The notes under the pieces were generated by a model that made no database searches, was not told the DNA's origin, and worked only from the letters and a program-made list of their open reading frames with translations. The position numbers were made by a program, and so were the translations under genes. From assembly GCA_012103475.1 (NCBI GenBank), contig WLWS01000005.1, positions 253,001 to 317,000 on the forward strand: a DNA stretch of 64,000 bases, in the 5' to 3' direction. Of this stretch, positions 1 to 9,925 are shown in pieces (position 1 is the first letter of the stretch; every line of letters starts with the position of its first letter). The DNA comes from Gammaproteobacteria bacterium. Lineage in GTDB: Bacteria; Pseudomonadota; Gammaproteobacteria; Eutrophobiales; Eutrophobiaceae.

Positions 1-1
1 T

Positions 2-772
2 CGACAACTGATCGCACGCGAACTGCTCACGGTTGATGCAGAAGGCTACGGCTCATTGAAACTCACCGAGTCCTCGCGCGCGGTATTGACCGGCAAAGAA
101 ATCGTCCATCTGCGTAAAGATCCGGATCAAAAGATCGTGCGCAAGAGCAAGGCCAACAGCGGCCTGATGGGCGAAGAGCTGGAATTGTGGGAAGCCTTGC
201 GGGCCTGTCGCAAAGAACTGGCGGACGAACAGGGCGTGCCACCCTATGTCATCTTTCATGATGCCACCTTACTGGAGATGGTTGCTCAGCGACCAGACAG
301 CGAACAACAACTGGCAACAATCAGCGGTGTGGGTGCGAAAAAACTAAAATCCTATGGCCGGCCCTTCCTTGCTGTGATCGAAGACTTTGCTGTGAATGCA
401 GAAGCACCGGTAAATAATCAGGTTAGCGGCAAGAACGAAGTTCGCGATAGTGTTCAGGAAACACTCGCGCTGATTAGAAAGGGTTTCAAATTGGAAGAAG
501 TGGCCGATCAACGTTCGCTCGCCACCAGTACGGTTACCCAGCATATCGAAGAACTCATGCACATCGGTGAAGTGACACTGACAGAGGTCATTGATCTCAG
601 TGATCAGGAGATCAACCGGGTGACTGAGATGCTACTTGAGCAGGAACCCAGCGAAAGCGACTCCTATCCTTTAAAACCGGTTTACAAAATGCTTAATGAA
701 GAAGTGTCCTACGACGTGATTCGTTGCATACGTGCGAACCTGATCAATGAATTTGAAGCCGAGTACGAATGA
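2..772 (+). CDS. recQ: ATP-dependent DNA helicase RecQ, C-terminal part (5' end outside window)
   Basis: The reading frame is open from base 2, so the gene starts upstream and only about 256 C-terminal residues are present. They cover the end of the RQC winged-helix region, then an HRDC domain (DEQGVPPYVIFHDATL, then SGVGAKKLKSYGRPF), which helps RecQ bind DNA. A third helix-turn-helix region follows (ATSTVTQHIEELMHIGEV), like the HTH_40 tail of longer RecQ proteins. The E. coli protein stops after HRDC, so this is the long form. RecQ unwinds DNA 3'-5' in recombination and fork repair. The stop overlaps the next start by 4 bp (ATGA), so the two genes are probably co-transcribed and translationally coupled. 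The helicase motifs themselves cannot be checked here. Confidence 0.93.
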   Translation, partial: RQLIARELLTVDAEGYGSLKLTESSRAVLTGKEIVHLRKDPDQKIVRKSKANSGLMGEELELWEALRACRKELADEQGVPPYVIFHDATLLEMVAQRPDSEQQLATISGVGAKKLKSYGRPFLAVIEDFAVNAEAPVNNQVSGKNEVRDSVQETLALIRKGFKLEEVADQRSLATSTVTQHIEELMHIGEVTLTEVIDLSDQEINRVTEMLLEQEPSESDSYPLKPVYKMLNEEVSYDVIRCIRANLINEFEAEYE

Positions 773-1512
773 AAATTCAGATCCTCAGTGACCTGCATAT
801 TGAGTTCGGTGATTTCAAAGTACCCGGGACTGATGCCGATGTAGTGGTGTTTGCCGGTGATATTAATGTCGGCACCGACGGACTCGAATGGATACAAGCG
901 CAGAATATCAACAAGCCCTTGATCTATGTGCTGGGCAATCACGAATACTATCGTCATGACTTTACGCTTATTGAAGAAATAAGAAGGCTCGCCGGACCCG
1001 ACACTCATATTCTGGATTGTGATGCGATTGAACTCGCCGGTGTCCGCTTCCTCGGCTGTACCCTGTGGACCGACTTTTCCCTCTTCGGAGAAGAAGAAAA
1101 ACCAGTCTCGATGCAAATCACCGAAACCGGCATGGCGGACTTCAAATTGATCTCTTTGAATGACAAACGCTTCACACCGGAAGATTCGATTCAGCTGCAT
1201 CAACAACAACGGGATTGGTTACAGTCACAACTTGCCTCGACGTTCGACGGCAAAACCGTCGTTGTCACCCATCACTTTCCCTCACCCAAATCGATACATC
1301 CAAAATACGCAAAGGACATGCTGACACCCGCTTTCGGTAGCGATCTGGAAGCGATGATGGATAGAGACAAAGTTCGCTTATGGATACACGGGCACACGCA
1401 TGAAGCCTTTGATTACGAAGTGAAGGGTACGCGCGTTGTCTGCAACCCGCGCGGCTATCAGGGTTATGAAAAAGGCGAGTTTTTTCGTTCCGATCTGCTA
1501 ATCGAGATTTAA
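769..1512 (+). CDS. Calcineurin-like metallophosphoesterase
   Basis: A 247-residue protein opening with the first metal-binding motif SDLHIEFGDF, then VFAGDINVG, LGNHEYY, THHFPSP and WIHGHTHEAFDYE. Together these are the full metallophosphoesterase set (D-x-H, GD, GNHE, H, GHTH). It should bind two metal ions and hydrolyse a phosphoester in the cytoplasm; the substrate cannot be told from sequence. There is no signal peptide. It overlaps the recQ stop by 4 bp, which suggests coupled expression with the helicase and perhaps a nucleotide or nucleic-acid substrate, but that is inference. Confidence 0.9.
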   Translation: MKIQILSDLHIEFGDFKVPGTDADVVVFAGDINVGTDGLEWIQAQNINKPLIYVLGNHEYYRHDFTLIEEIRRLAGPDTHILDCDAIELAGVRFLGCTLWTDFSLFGEEEKPVSMQITETGMADFKLISLNDKRFTPEDSIQLHQQQRDWLQSQLASTFDGKTVVVTHHFPSPKSIHPKYAKDMLTPAFGSDLEAMMDRDKVRLWIHGHTHEAFDYEVKGTRVVCNPRGYQGYEKGEFFRSDLLIEI

Positions 1513-1516
1513 AATC

Positions 1517-1885
1517 CTATTCGATAATATCGTAAACCACCGCGCGCGGGCATAAAGGCGCCAGTACCTCTGTCGTGATTTTCTTGTGAGTCTCATCGAC
1601 CATAAAAGCCTCAAGATCTTCGGCCTTATTGAATTCCATCACCACGCCCACATGAAAACTGTCGTCAACAATGTCACGTTCACTCGGAAGGGGAGCGCCG
1701 ATCACCATGTTGGCAATCTGCGGAATACTAGAGAAAGCGGCGAAACCGGCTTTCACTGCCTCGACATCGGCCGGACTATGATCCTCAGCCAGCCAGCAAA
1801 ACACCACATGCTGAATGGGTTTTGGAGCTGCAAAAGCAATGGGAGTAAGCAGACTTAAATAAAGACAGATAATTAGTTGTTTCAT
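1517..1885 (-). CDS. Secreted Dabb (stress-response A/B barrel) domain protein
   Basis: A 122-residue protein with an N-terminal signal peptide (MKQLIICLYLSLLTPIAFAA), then a Dabb-type ferredoxin-like barrel: IQHVVFCWLAEDHSP, an alanine-rich helix, and the core strand FHVGVVMEFNKAEDLEAFM. Dabb domains usually form dimeric barrels. Some act as cyclases or on polyketide-like substrates, but most are uncharacterised. The export signal suggests a periplasmic protein. It starts 5 bp after the stop of the AhpD-like gene, so it is probably the last gene of that minus-strand run. Confidence 0.75.
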   Translation of the reverse strand: MKQLIICLYLSLLTPIAFAAPKPIQHVVFCWLAEDHSPADVEAVKAGFAAFSSIPQIANMVIGAPLPSERDIVDDSFHVGVVMEFNKAEDLEAFMVDETHKKITTEVLAPLCPRAVVYDIIE

Positions 1886-1890
1886 CTATA

Positions 1891-2505
1891 TCAGCCCTGC
1901 AGTTTTTTAAATTTATCTTCATCAATATAACCGGTACCAAGGAGATTCTTCTCAGCACTCTCAATCACATTATCATCCAGCATGGTACCGTTGGTATCGT
2001 TCCAGGCATTGAAGTAAGCAAACATGGCAATCATGGAAATAATCTCGGCGCATTCGACCTGATCATAATGCTTTTTCAGGTTTTCGCGCATTTCATCGCT
2101 CACATCGCTGGGCGAAGCACTTGCTGCCAGTGCGATATCCAATGCTGCACGTTCGCCATCGGAAAACAGATCACTGGAATGGTACTCCCAGATCTTGGAG
2201 AACTTTTCCGAATCGCCCATGCCGTCATGAGCCGCCGAATAGGTTGCCGTCTGGCAATAAGTACAACCCTTGGCAAAGCTGGTCATGTAGGCAATCAGCA
2301 TTTTTAAATCCGGGCCGATTTTTGAATCCTTGTTCATAATCGCGCCCATCAGGTTCAGCGCACCCAGACCAATCTCCGGCACCATCAACTGCGAAACAAT
2401 GCCATTGGGAATATAGGCATAGTCAACCTGCTGCGTAAAATACTGCTCGGCCATTTTGTAGCCTTCGGTTTCCGTACTGGTGTTGTTTCTGTCAATAATC
2501 GGCAT
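1891..2505 (-). CDS. AhpD-like / carboxymuconolactone decarboxylase family protein
   Basis: A 204-residue all-helical protein with the redox motif CTYCQTAT followed by a histidine (SAAHDGMG). This is the usual arrangement of the AhpD/CMD peroxidase-like fold. The C-terminal part (AEIISMIAMFAYFNAWNDT) matches the second helix pair of the fold. AhpD-like proteins reduce peroxides or partner enzymes through the two cysteines, but many family members have no known substrate. An AGGA-type ribosome site precedes the ATG. Its position downstream of a TonB receptor and an AraC regulator suggests a role in a small uptake or catabolic cluster. Confidence 0.8.
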   Translation of the reverse strand: MPIIDRNNTSTETEGYKMAEQYFTQQVDYAYIPNGIVSQLMVPEIGLGALNLMGAIMNKDSKIGPDLKMLIAYMTSFAKGCTYCQTATYSAAHDGMGDSEKFSKIWEYHSSDLFSDGERAALDIALAASASPSDVSDEMRENLKKHYDQVECAEIISMIAMFAYFNAWNDTNGTMLDDNVIESAEKNLLGTGYIDEDKFKKLQG

Positions 2506-2569
2506 CGCGCTGTTCCTGTTTTAAGTTTATGAGTGCTATCGAAATCTTAGTTTACTGTATTGCGAGCTG

Positions 2570-5157
2570 CTATTCACCGAAGCGGTATTTCACACTCAGC
2601 CCCCATTCCGCCGGCCGGCCCAGATTCACGGTCGAGGTAGCCTGCGCAAGCCCGTTAGCGAAGCCGGAGACAATGTAACGTTCATCGGTGATGTTCTTAC
2701 CGAAAGCCGAGACTTCCCATTTGTCATCCGCACTGATGTAGGTGACACCGGCATTAAGCAGGGTGATGGCATCCTGAGCAAGACTGGGAAAATTCAGGGC
2801 GTCCTTATTCACAGCAGAGCGATAAGACCAGTCCAGTCGTGTGATCAGTTCACCGCCGTGCGCAAAGCGATAGGAATACTGCGCGCCTGCACTCGCCGAC
2901 CAGTCCGGCGCGTTGACCAGATTTGAATTCAGAGTAATGCCGCGAATGTCGGTAACGAAGTTTTGATTTGGATCCAGCTCGGTATAGCGTGCATCCAGAT
3001 AGCCGACCCCGCCCTGTAACAACCAGCCCTCTGCCGGTGTCGCCATCACTTCTATTTCAAAGCCATCAATTTCGGCAGCAGCGGCGTTTCGTGTGACCGG
3101 AGCGATGCCATCGTTGATCTGGATCTGCAGATCATCATACTGGGTATGAAAACCTGCCGCTGAAAGTCGCACACGATTATCAAAACCGGTCCATTTGAAA
3201 CCAACTTCAAGCACCTGCACGTTTTCAGGAGCAAAGGACGGCACCTCGGTCTTGGGTGGAAAGACCCGCTGTACAAAACCACCAGACTTGAACCCTTCCG
3301 AATAGGAAAAGTAGGTCATGAAATCCTCATGCCAGCGATACGCAATACTCGCGTGCGGTGAGAGATCGTCGAATGAATTTTTTGTCGTCCCGCGTGGCAG
3401 CACTTCCTGCCCTGCTGTTAAACCTGTTACCAGTCCTACCGGATTACCCGCAGCATCGGATATCGGAATACAACAAACACGCGCATCCGCTAATGGCAAA
3501 CCCTGCGGATTAATAATAGTGCCAGTGCTGGTATCAATAATCGGGTTTTGATTTACTGTCGCCAGAAAGCCGGTATTCAGAAACTTCGGATTGATCACCG
3601 TTTGTATCGGCGCGCAATTTACCACTGTGCCATCGAACAGCGTTTCCGGTCCTTTGAGTAAAGTGTGGCAGGTATCGTCGACGATGTATTTCTTCTCTTC
3701 ATCGGTATAACGCAGGCCCGCGGTAAGTGACAACTTTTCCGTAGCATCAAAACTCAACTGAGCAAAAGCGGCCGTGCTACGGTTGTCTATCTCGGCACCG
3801 GAAAGAATATGCACCGGCGTGAATTCCACATCATCAAGATTCAGCCCCTCTTCTTCAAAGTGATAAAAACCCAGCACCCAGTTGAGCCGATCATCCATGG
3901 CCAGACCGGAAAGCTGTATCTCCTGACTGAACTGACTGGTATCAAACTTATCCACCAGCGCGATCAGATCAATGGCTGAGGCATCATTGTCATAGCCGGT
4001 ACGCGCTTCCATCTCACGATAGCTGCTGATGGACTTGATAGTAGACCACCCCAGATCGTATTCCAGTGATAGACCTACACCCCAGGTTTCCGAGTTAGAA
4101 GACAGATCCAGCGTACTGCCATTGATTGGATCGTCAGTACCAACAGGTTGTGTATCGCCTGCACCAAAGGCCGGCTGTCCAAAAACCGGATTCGGCACCA
4201 CACCCGGCACCAGTCCGGCGACACCACCTGTCTGCCCGAAGGGAATGCTGGCAACCAGGTTGTATAAATCAACAAAACTCGGAGCTGGTAAAGGCCCCGG
4301 TGGTGGCACAAAGGTCGGGCTGGCCGGATTCGCCAATGAACCAATCAAAGCCAGACTCTCGCCTTCAAAACTTGAATTAAGAATATGCGCCACGCCGTTC
4401 TCGCGCTGGCGCGTGTAGTCGACAGAAAAGTTGGCTTCAAACTGATCGTTAGGCACAAAGCGCAGAGCCAGACGCGCGACTTCCTTATCTTCATCACCCA
4501 GATCACCGCCATCCGGCGTATTAGGCGCCGCAACAAAACCATCGCGATTAAGCGAGGCAAAAGAAGCCTTGGCATAAAGTGTATCGCTGAGCGGGACATT
4601 CACATTCACTTTGCCATCAATGCGATCATAAGCACCGCCTGTCAGCTCGACATCACCATGAAACTGATCGTCGGGTAATTTACTGCGTACGTTAATTGCA
4701 CCACCAATCGTATTGCGTCCAAACAAGGTGCCCTGTGGTCCGCGCAGGACTTTAACCGTCTCGATGTCGACCAGTGATAAGACACTGCCGATGGATTGCG
4801 AGATATAGACCCCATCAAGATAGATACCCACACCGGGTTCGGTGGTTAAGGTGAAATCAACCTGACCAATACCGCGCATATAAACCGACGCAGCGTTGGC
4901 CCCGGAGAAAGTCGAGCTGTAATCAAACTCCACATTGGGGCTGGATGAAGCGACGCCGTCGAGGCTGGTAATACCCTGTCGCTCCAGCATCTCGCCTGTG
5001 AAGGCAGTAATAGAAATCGGCGTATCCTGCAACTCTCTTCGCGTTTACGTGCCGTAACAGTAATTTCTTCGATGGTGTTTTGCTGAGCCAGAACCTCGTC
5101 AGCCAGAAAAACGAAAATCAAAAAGGAAAAATACACACTCAGCTTGCTGCTTCTCAT
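2570..5157 (-). pseudogene. TonB-dependent receptor, split by a -1 frameshift near 5031
   Basis: From the ATG at 5157 (after a GGGGGA ribosome site) the first frame encodes a signal peptide (MRSSKLSVYFSFLIFVFLAD) and the TonB-box-like start EEITVTARKREES. The frame is then lost. The rest lies in another frame from about 5032: plug domain (LQDTPISITAFTGEMLERQG, GPQGTLFGRNTIGGAINVRS) and a long beta-barrel ending in KYRFGE with a terminal aromatic/charged pattern. Adding one T at the TT of 5031-5032 (minus strand) gives the family-typical KREESLQDTPISI and about 862 residues, a normal length. The protein should import a TonB-dependent ligand, perhaps a carbohydrate, aromatic or siderophore. It lies downstream of an AraC regulator on the same strand. 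As written the gene is broken. Confidence 0.88.
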
Positions 5158-5267
5158 GACCCTGTCCCCCGGACGGTTTAGCAAAGGATCAATCTACCGG
5201 AGTGTTAAGAGCAAACTATTCTGTAGGCGAACGTCGTGTTTATAAAATGGGAAGTAAAAAACGCTGA

Positions 5268-6248
5268 CTAATGCAAACGATCTGATTCTGCTTCCTGATT
5301 GGCATACGACTGGCGCCGATACTCACTCGCCGATAATCCAAACTGTTGTTTGAACACATAAGAGAAATGCGCTGCGCTGTTAAAGCCCCAGCTGAAGGCA
5401 ATATGCGTAATACTGCGTTCCTTATTGCGTTCGCTGATCAATTCACGCTTGCAGTTCTCCAGACGCAACTGGCGAATGTATTCCGACACGCTGCTTTCCT
5501 GATTACTAAACAGTTTGTGCACATAGCGACTGGAGATATTCAGTTCAGCGGCAATCATCGGCACCGACAAATCCGGATCGCGCAGATGACCGAGAATGAA
5601 GGTCTTGATTTGCTCCCTGTACATCGTCGTCGAATCACAGTGATTGACACTGTCTGGAAAACTTTCGTTCAGCGCACCACAGATAAGATTTATCACCGAT
5701 TCGGCCAGCAATATTCGCGACTCCTGTTTAATGTTCTGCACCTGTCCTGACAGTGACAAAAGATATTTGGAGATAACTGGTCCCAAAGATAATGCCTGAC
5801 TTAAATCACGCCCGGCCAGATGAATCGAACGACTGGTTAACCAGGGCAAACTACTTCTAGGAATTGAAATCACCAGCTGTCGAAACATGTCGTCCATGGA
5901 AAACTGAAAGGGTCGAGTGGTATCTATCAAAGCCCAGCTGCCCACATCCAGCCGCGTCTTATTCTCTGCCTGACAAATCAAACCACGGCCTTCCATTTGC
6001 GCCAGCACAAAAAAGTAATCCATTTCTGAATGGGCAATGCAACGCGGTGTGCGATGCACAACCTGTCGGGAGGAATGAATCTCAGAAATATCAACCGCAC
6101 CCAGAGGCTCTATAGAGATATGCCCGAAAAAATCTTCGCTCGGCTGCTTCTCCACCTCCAGACTGACATAGGAATCACGCACCATTTCCTGCCAGTAGTT
6201 GAGTCGCTCCTGAGGTGGAACAATATCTGTGCTGCTTATACTTGCCAT
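5268..6248 (-). CDS. AraC-family transcriptional regulator
   Basis: A 326-residue protein. The N-terminal half resembles the AraC_binding_2-like sensor domain (VDISEIHSSRQVVHRTP, WALIDTTRPFQFSMDD). The C-terminal 100 residues hold two helix-turn-helix units: VPMIAAELNISSRYVHKLF and the signature HIAFSWGFNSAAHFSYVFK, then FGLSASEYRR. An AGGAGA ribosome site precedes the ATG. It sits between the nitronate monooxygenase and the TonB receptor, all on the minus strand, and probably controls one or both. Its effector is unknown. Confidence 0.9.
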   Translation of the reverse strand: MASISSTDIVPPQERLNYWQEMVRDSYVSLEVEKQPSEDFFGHISIEPLGAVDISEIHSSRQVVHRTPRCIAHSEMDYFFVLAQMEGRGLICQAENKTRLDVGSWALIDTTRPFQFSMDDMFRQLVISIPRSSLPWLTSRSIHLAGRDLSQALSLGPVISKYLLSLSGQVQNIKQESRILLAESVINLICGALNESFPDSVNHCDSTTMYREQIKTFILGHLRDPDLSVPMIAAELNISSRYVHKLFSNQESSVSEYIRQLRLENCKRELISERNKERSITHIAFSWGFNSAAHFSYVFKQQFGLSASEYRRQSYANQEAESDRLH

Positions 6249-6276
6249 TCGTCTCTCCTAATCCGGGGATGACATC

Positions 6277-7302
6277 TCACTGAATACAACCACTTTGTCT
6301 GTGCATAATCTCTATCGCCTCGGAGACCATGTCTTCAATCACCATTGCCGCCGGCAATACGTCGTGAATACCGCTCAGGCCCTGCCCCACAGGCAGTGCC
6401 ATCTGATCCAGATCGCCTGTCGTCCCGCGCACCGGCATCAGACTGGAAAACTTTTTCAACTCCAGCTCCTGTCCGGCCAGCGCCATGTGTCCGACCACCT
6501 GCTCCCGATCAGCATCACTGATCTCATCCTGTCTGTCGTGCCAGTCCTGCACCACTTTATTACTGAGCACCCGCATCGGGTTGAAGTCAGGCATCTCCTG
6601 ACCAAACATCGAGCTTAGAATAGTATCAGTTGACCCGGCCTTGCACACCCGCGCTTTATAATCCTCATCCACATCCGATTCAACAGTAGCGAGCAAGCGC
6701 GTACCCACCGAAACCCCGTCCGCGCCCAGCGCCAGCGCTGCCGCCAGGCCACGGCCATCGACAATACCACCTGCTGCCAATACCAGAGCACCATCGGCCA
6801 CATCCACAATCGCCGGCACCGCGACGAAGGTCGGTAAAACCCCATAGCAATGCCCACCCGCTTCCGAACCCTGCGCAATAATCAGGTCAACACCATCATC
6901 CAGAGCCAGTTTTGTCGCATCCGCCGTGCCGACCTGCTCCCAGACTTTAATCCCCGCCGCCTGCAGACGATCAATCCACTCTTTCGAAGGATGGCGCCAA
7001 TGAAACGAGACCACATCCACGCGCTCTTCAATACACATATCAATATGCGCATCACTGGCAAACAGGGTAATCAGATTAATGTTTATCGGCTTAATAGTTT
7101 GCCCGCGTATCGCACGGATATTCTGCCGGATCAATTCGATCGGCAAGACTCCGGCGGCAAAAGAACCCAAAGCCCCGGCTTCGCAAACCGCCACCGGCAA
7201 AGCGGGAGAAAGCGTAACAAAAGCCATACCGGCAGCGGCAACAGGATGGCTAATGCCATAGACCTCAGAAAAACGTGTTTTTATTGTTGTCTTAGCTTCC
7301 AA
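6277..7302 (-). CDS. Nitronate monooxygenase / NAD(P)H-dependent flavin oxidoreductase family
   Basis: A 341-residue TIM-barrel flavoprotein. It shows the family features: a start with the substrate-pocket strand ISHPVAAAGMAFVT, the motif LIIAQGSEAGGH around the FMN phosphate, then VLAAGGIVDGRGLAAALALGADGVSVGTR. The AQGxEAGGH motif is typical of nitronate monooxygenases, which oxidise alkyl nitronates with FMN; related enzymes act as enoyl reductases. It is 28 bp upstream of the AraC gene and probably in the same transcript. The exact substrate cannot be assigned. Confidence 0.85.
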   Translation of the reverse strand: MEAKTTIKTRFSEVYGISHPVAAAGMAFVTLSPALPVAVCEAGALGSFAAGVLPIELIRQNIRAIRGQTIKPININLITLFASDAHIDMCIEERVDVVSFHWRHPSKEWIDRLQAAGIKVWEQVGTADATKLALDDGVDLIIAQGSEAGGHCYGVLPTFVAVPAIVDVADGALVLAAGGIVDGRGLAAALALGADGVSVGTRLLATVESDVDEDYKARVCKAGSTDTILSSMFGQEMPDFNPMRVLSNKVVQDWHDRQDEISDADREQVVGHMALAGQELELKKFSSLMPVRGTTGDLDQMALPVGQGLSGIHDVLPAAMVIEDMVSEAIEIMHRQSGCIQ

Positions 7303-7367
7303 TTGATTCTCTCAACGCAAATTCAAGCAAGTAGTTGTAACGAAATCCTGGAAAAACTCTTTAGATT

Positions 7368-7396
7368 TTGCGAATCCGACGCCGATTCACTATAGA
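7368..7396 (+). promoter_or_regulatory. Predicted sigma70 promoter of the ABC operon
   Basis: TTGCGA at 7368-7373, a spacer of exactly 17 bp, and TATAGA at 7391-7396. The start would lie about 120 bp upstream of the ABC ATPase ATG. It is the best match in the 220-bp gap between two divergent genes. Prediction from sequence only. Confidence 0.55.
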
Positions 7397-7522
7397 ATTC
7401 GCGCACACGTCCACCCGTACCTAAAATGAGCTCTGCCTCGCAAAGCCCCATTTTCTTTGGTATTTGCCGAAACAGGAGTAACATCAAATGGACGAACAAA
7501 AGGACGCGTATCGCAGGTAAAA

Positions 7523-8458
7523 ATGAACATTATTACCGCCAAAGATCTGGTTTTCGATTATCCCGGCAAACGTGCTCTGGATAATGTTTCTTTTACTATT
7601 CCCGAACATTCAATTACCGCACTCGTCGGACCAAACGGCGCGGGTAAAACGACTTTGATGCGCTGCCTCGCCGCACTGGAAACACCTTTGTATGGCAGCA
7701 TCGAATTGAACAGTGTTGATGTATTGGCAGAACCAAGAGAGTGTCATCGTCAGGTCGGTTATCTTTCGGATTTCTTCGGGCTTTACGATGAGTTAAGCGT
7801 CGAAAAGTGCCTGCGCTTCGTAGCCGCCTGTCATCATATTCAGAATATTGACGAGGCAATTGATGAGGCGATAACACTCCTGCACTTGCAGGACTATGTA
7901 CAAACTCCCGCCGGTGCCCTGTCGCGGGGTTATCGCCAGCGTTTAGGAATGGCGCAGGCCATTATCCACAAACCGAAAGTCTTGATTCTGGATGAACCCG
8001 CGTCCGGACTTGATCCCGAAGCCCGTGCAGAACTGGCTGATCTTATGCTGGCTTTACAAAAAACCGGCGTCACTACCCTGGTGTCATCACACATTCTCTC
8101 GGAACTCAGCGAGTATTCCTCGCATATGCTCATCATCGAGCAGGGCCGCATTGTAGACAACAGTCCCATTGCCGCCGAGGTTTCACAAAGTATTCGCCTG
8201 AGAATCGCTGTGGCCAGCGAAAGCACAGAATTACAAACCCTGCTTGAACAGGAAAGCGACTTCAGTATTGAAGTCGCTTCTGACAAGGAAGCGCTTGGGG
8301 AATTAAACGGCGATGCCACAGCCGCTGCCGAGTTACTGCAACGACTTATCAAAGCCGGGCTGACAGTCTGTGAATACGAAGTGGTCCGCCCGGATATGCA
8401 GGATGTTTATCTGCAACGGGTCAGACAGGAACGCGAAAACCAGGGGAGAAGTCACTAA
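7523..8458 (+). CDS. ABC transporter ATP-binding protein
   Basis: The frame is open from 7457, but the ATG at 7523, next to GCAGGTAAAA and followed by a standard ABC start (NIITAKDLVFDYPGKRALDN), is the likely start, giving 311 residues. Walker A is GPNGAGKTT, the signature is LSRGYRQRLG, Walker B is VLILDEPASGLDP, and the switch histidine follows in SSHILSEL. The C-terminal extension (about residues 215-311) is typical of ATPases that pair with ABC-2 type permeases. It lies 3 bp upstream of the permease gene, so the two are one unit. The cargo is unknown. Confidence 0.92.
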   Translation: MNIITAKDLVFDYPGKRALDNVSFTIPEHSITALVGPNGAGKTTLMRCLAALETPLYGSIELNSVDVLAEPRECHRQVGYLSDFFGLYDELSVEKCLRFVAACHHIQNIDEAIDEAITLLHLQDYVQTPAGALSRGYRQRLGMAQAIIHKPKVLILDEPASGLDPEARAELADLMLALQKTGVTTLVSSHILSELSEYSSHMLIIEQGRIVDNSPIAAEVSQSIRLRIAVASESTELQTLLEQESDFSIEVASDKEALGELNGDATAAAELLQRLIKAGLTVCEYEVVRPDMQDVYLQRVRQERENQGRSH

Positions 8459-8461
8459 GTC

Positions 8462-9781
8462 ATGTTTAACCCTGAATTAGCAAAAAATTACTGGCTGGAG
8501 ATCACGCCACATCGTTTAATTGCGACGCCCGTTGTTATCGCCTTGATAGCCATACTTATTCTCATAAACGCCGAGACAGATCTCGCCAAAACACTGGAGA
8601 TTTATTTTTATAGCGCTGCGGTAATTCTGGCCTGTATCGGTGGTGCGTACTACGCATCCAATAGCCTCATGACAGAGTTCGTAGAAAAAACCTGGGACCA
8701 GCAACGTCTGAGTCCTTTGTCACCCTGGACATTAACCTGGGGTAAATTAGTCGGCGGTACATTGTTCCCATGGTATGGTGCGATTCTGTGTCTACTTGGC
8801 TATCTCTTATTACCACCGTTCTATGGAAACGAAACCAGTTTATTGGAGCGCCTGCTAAACAGTTTCATTCTGATAGAGATAGCTGTGTTCGTGCAGGCAC
8901 TCAGTATTCTGCTTTCACTTAATCTGGCCAATAACCCGGATCGCCTCATCCGCTACCGGCGTAACCATACTTCCAGCGCTGTACTCGTCGCCATCATCGT
9001 TGCCCCACCCTTTCTGGGTTTACCGCATGAAGGTTTTCAATCCTGGTACGGTGTCGATATCGCCACCAGAGATTTCGTTATGCTTAGTTCTCTGTGCTTT
9101 GCCTTCTGGGCAGTGCTCGGTGCGTATCGTTTGATGCGCAATCAAATGCAGTTTCAAAACGGTCAGCTACCCTGGATTGCTTTCAATATATTCCTGATGA
9201 TCTATTTTCCCGGGCTCGCTGAGCTCAATGACCAATCACAGTTATCACAGTTTCAATACACCATTGCTTTTGGTATTGGTCTGTCGCTGTTTTATATGCT
9301 GTTTCTGACTTCCACTATTGAGAACCAGCGCATACGCCGTTGTATCAACGCCATAAAAGACAAAAACCCGAAAGCACTCTGGCTCAACACCCCGCTATGG
9401 GCAACGACTTATATTTTGACCGCCTTGTGCGCCATCATATCGACGCTAAGCTTTTACGCTGAAGGTGTTGTGTTCTTCGAATGGCCTGAACATAGTCGAC
9501 TGATATTTATTAGCCTCCTCCTGTTCGGCCTGCGCGATGTTTTGCTTTGGCTGGGCTTATCATTCGGCAGCAAAAGCCAGCGTCACGCGGTCATCACCAT
9601 CATCTATCTGTGTCTGCTTTATGTCGTCGTCCCACTCATTATTGCCGGCCTTGATCTTAAATGGCTGCTTGGCTTTTTCTGGCCTGCCGATGCCAAAGAG
9701 GTATTCATTATTCCCGTGGCTCTGGAAATCCCATTCGTTGCTTACTGGACAAGAAAACGCTGGCTGCGAGCCGGAATGTAA
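8462..9781 (+). CDS. ABC-2-type transporter membrane protein
   Basis: A 439-residue protein with about ten hydrophobic segments, beginning with a short cytoplasmic helix (NPELAKNYWLEITPHRL) that precedes the first segment VIALIAILILIN. The element EKTWDQQRLSPLSPWTLTWG is like the coupling region after the second helix in ABC-2 permeases (W-D-x-x-R-L-S). It follows the ATPase gene by 3 bp and precedes the giant envelope protein by about 144 bp. Its sequence is not close to any transporter I can name, so the substrate is open. Confidence 0.82.
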   Translation: MFNPELAKNYWLEITPHRLIATPVVIALIAILILINAETDLAKTLEIYFYSAAVILACIGGAYYASNSLMTEFVEKTWDQQRLSPLSPWTLTWGKLVGGTLFPWYGAILCLLGYLLLPPFYGNETSLLERLLNSFILIEIAVFVQALSILLSLNLANNPDRLIRYRRNHTSSAVLVAIIVAPPFLGLPHEGFQSWYGVDIATRDFVMLSSLCFAFWAVLGAYRLMRNQMQFQNGQLPWIAFNIFLMIYFPGLAELNDQSQLSQFQYTIAFGIGLSLFYMLFLTSTIENQRIRRCINAIKDKNPKALWLNTPLWATTYILTALCAIISTLSFYAEGVVFFEWPEHSRLIFISLLLFGLRDVLLWLGLSFGSKSQRHAVITIIYLCLLYVVVPLIIAGLDLKWLLGFFWPADAKEVFIIPVALEIPFVAYWTRKRWLRAGM

Positions 9782-9925
9782 ACTAAATCAGACGAATTAA
9801 CCCCAATCGCGTTTATCCGCGTTAACACAGACAAGCGGTAAAACTGTGATGTGCATCAGCTATCCCAACTTGGGCGAGTGATGCAAAGCCATTAGACTGT
9901 CAATATCCACCGAAGGGGTAGAAAA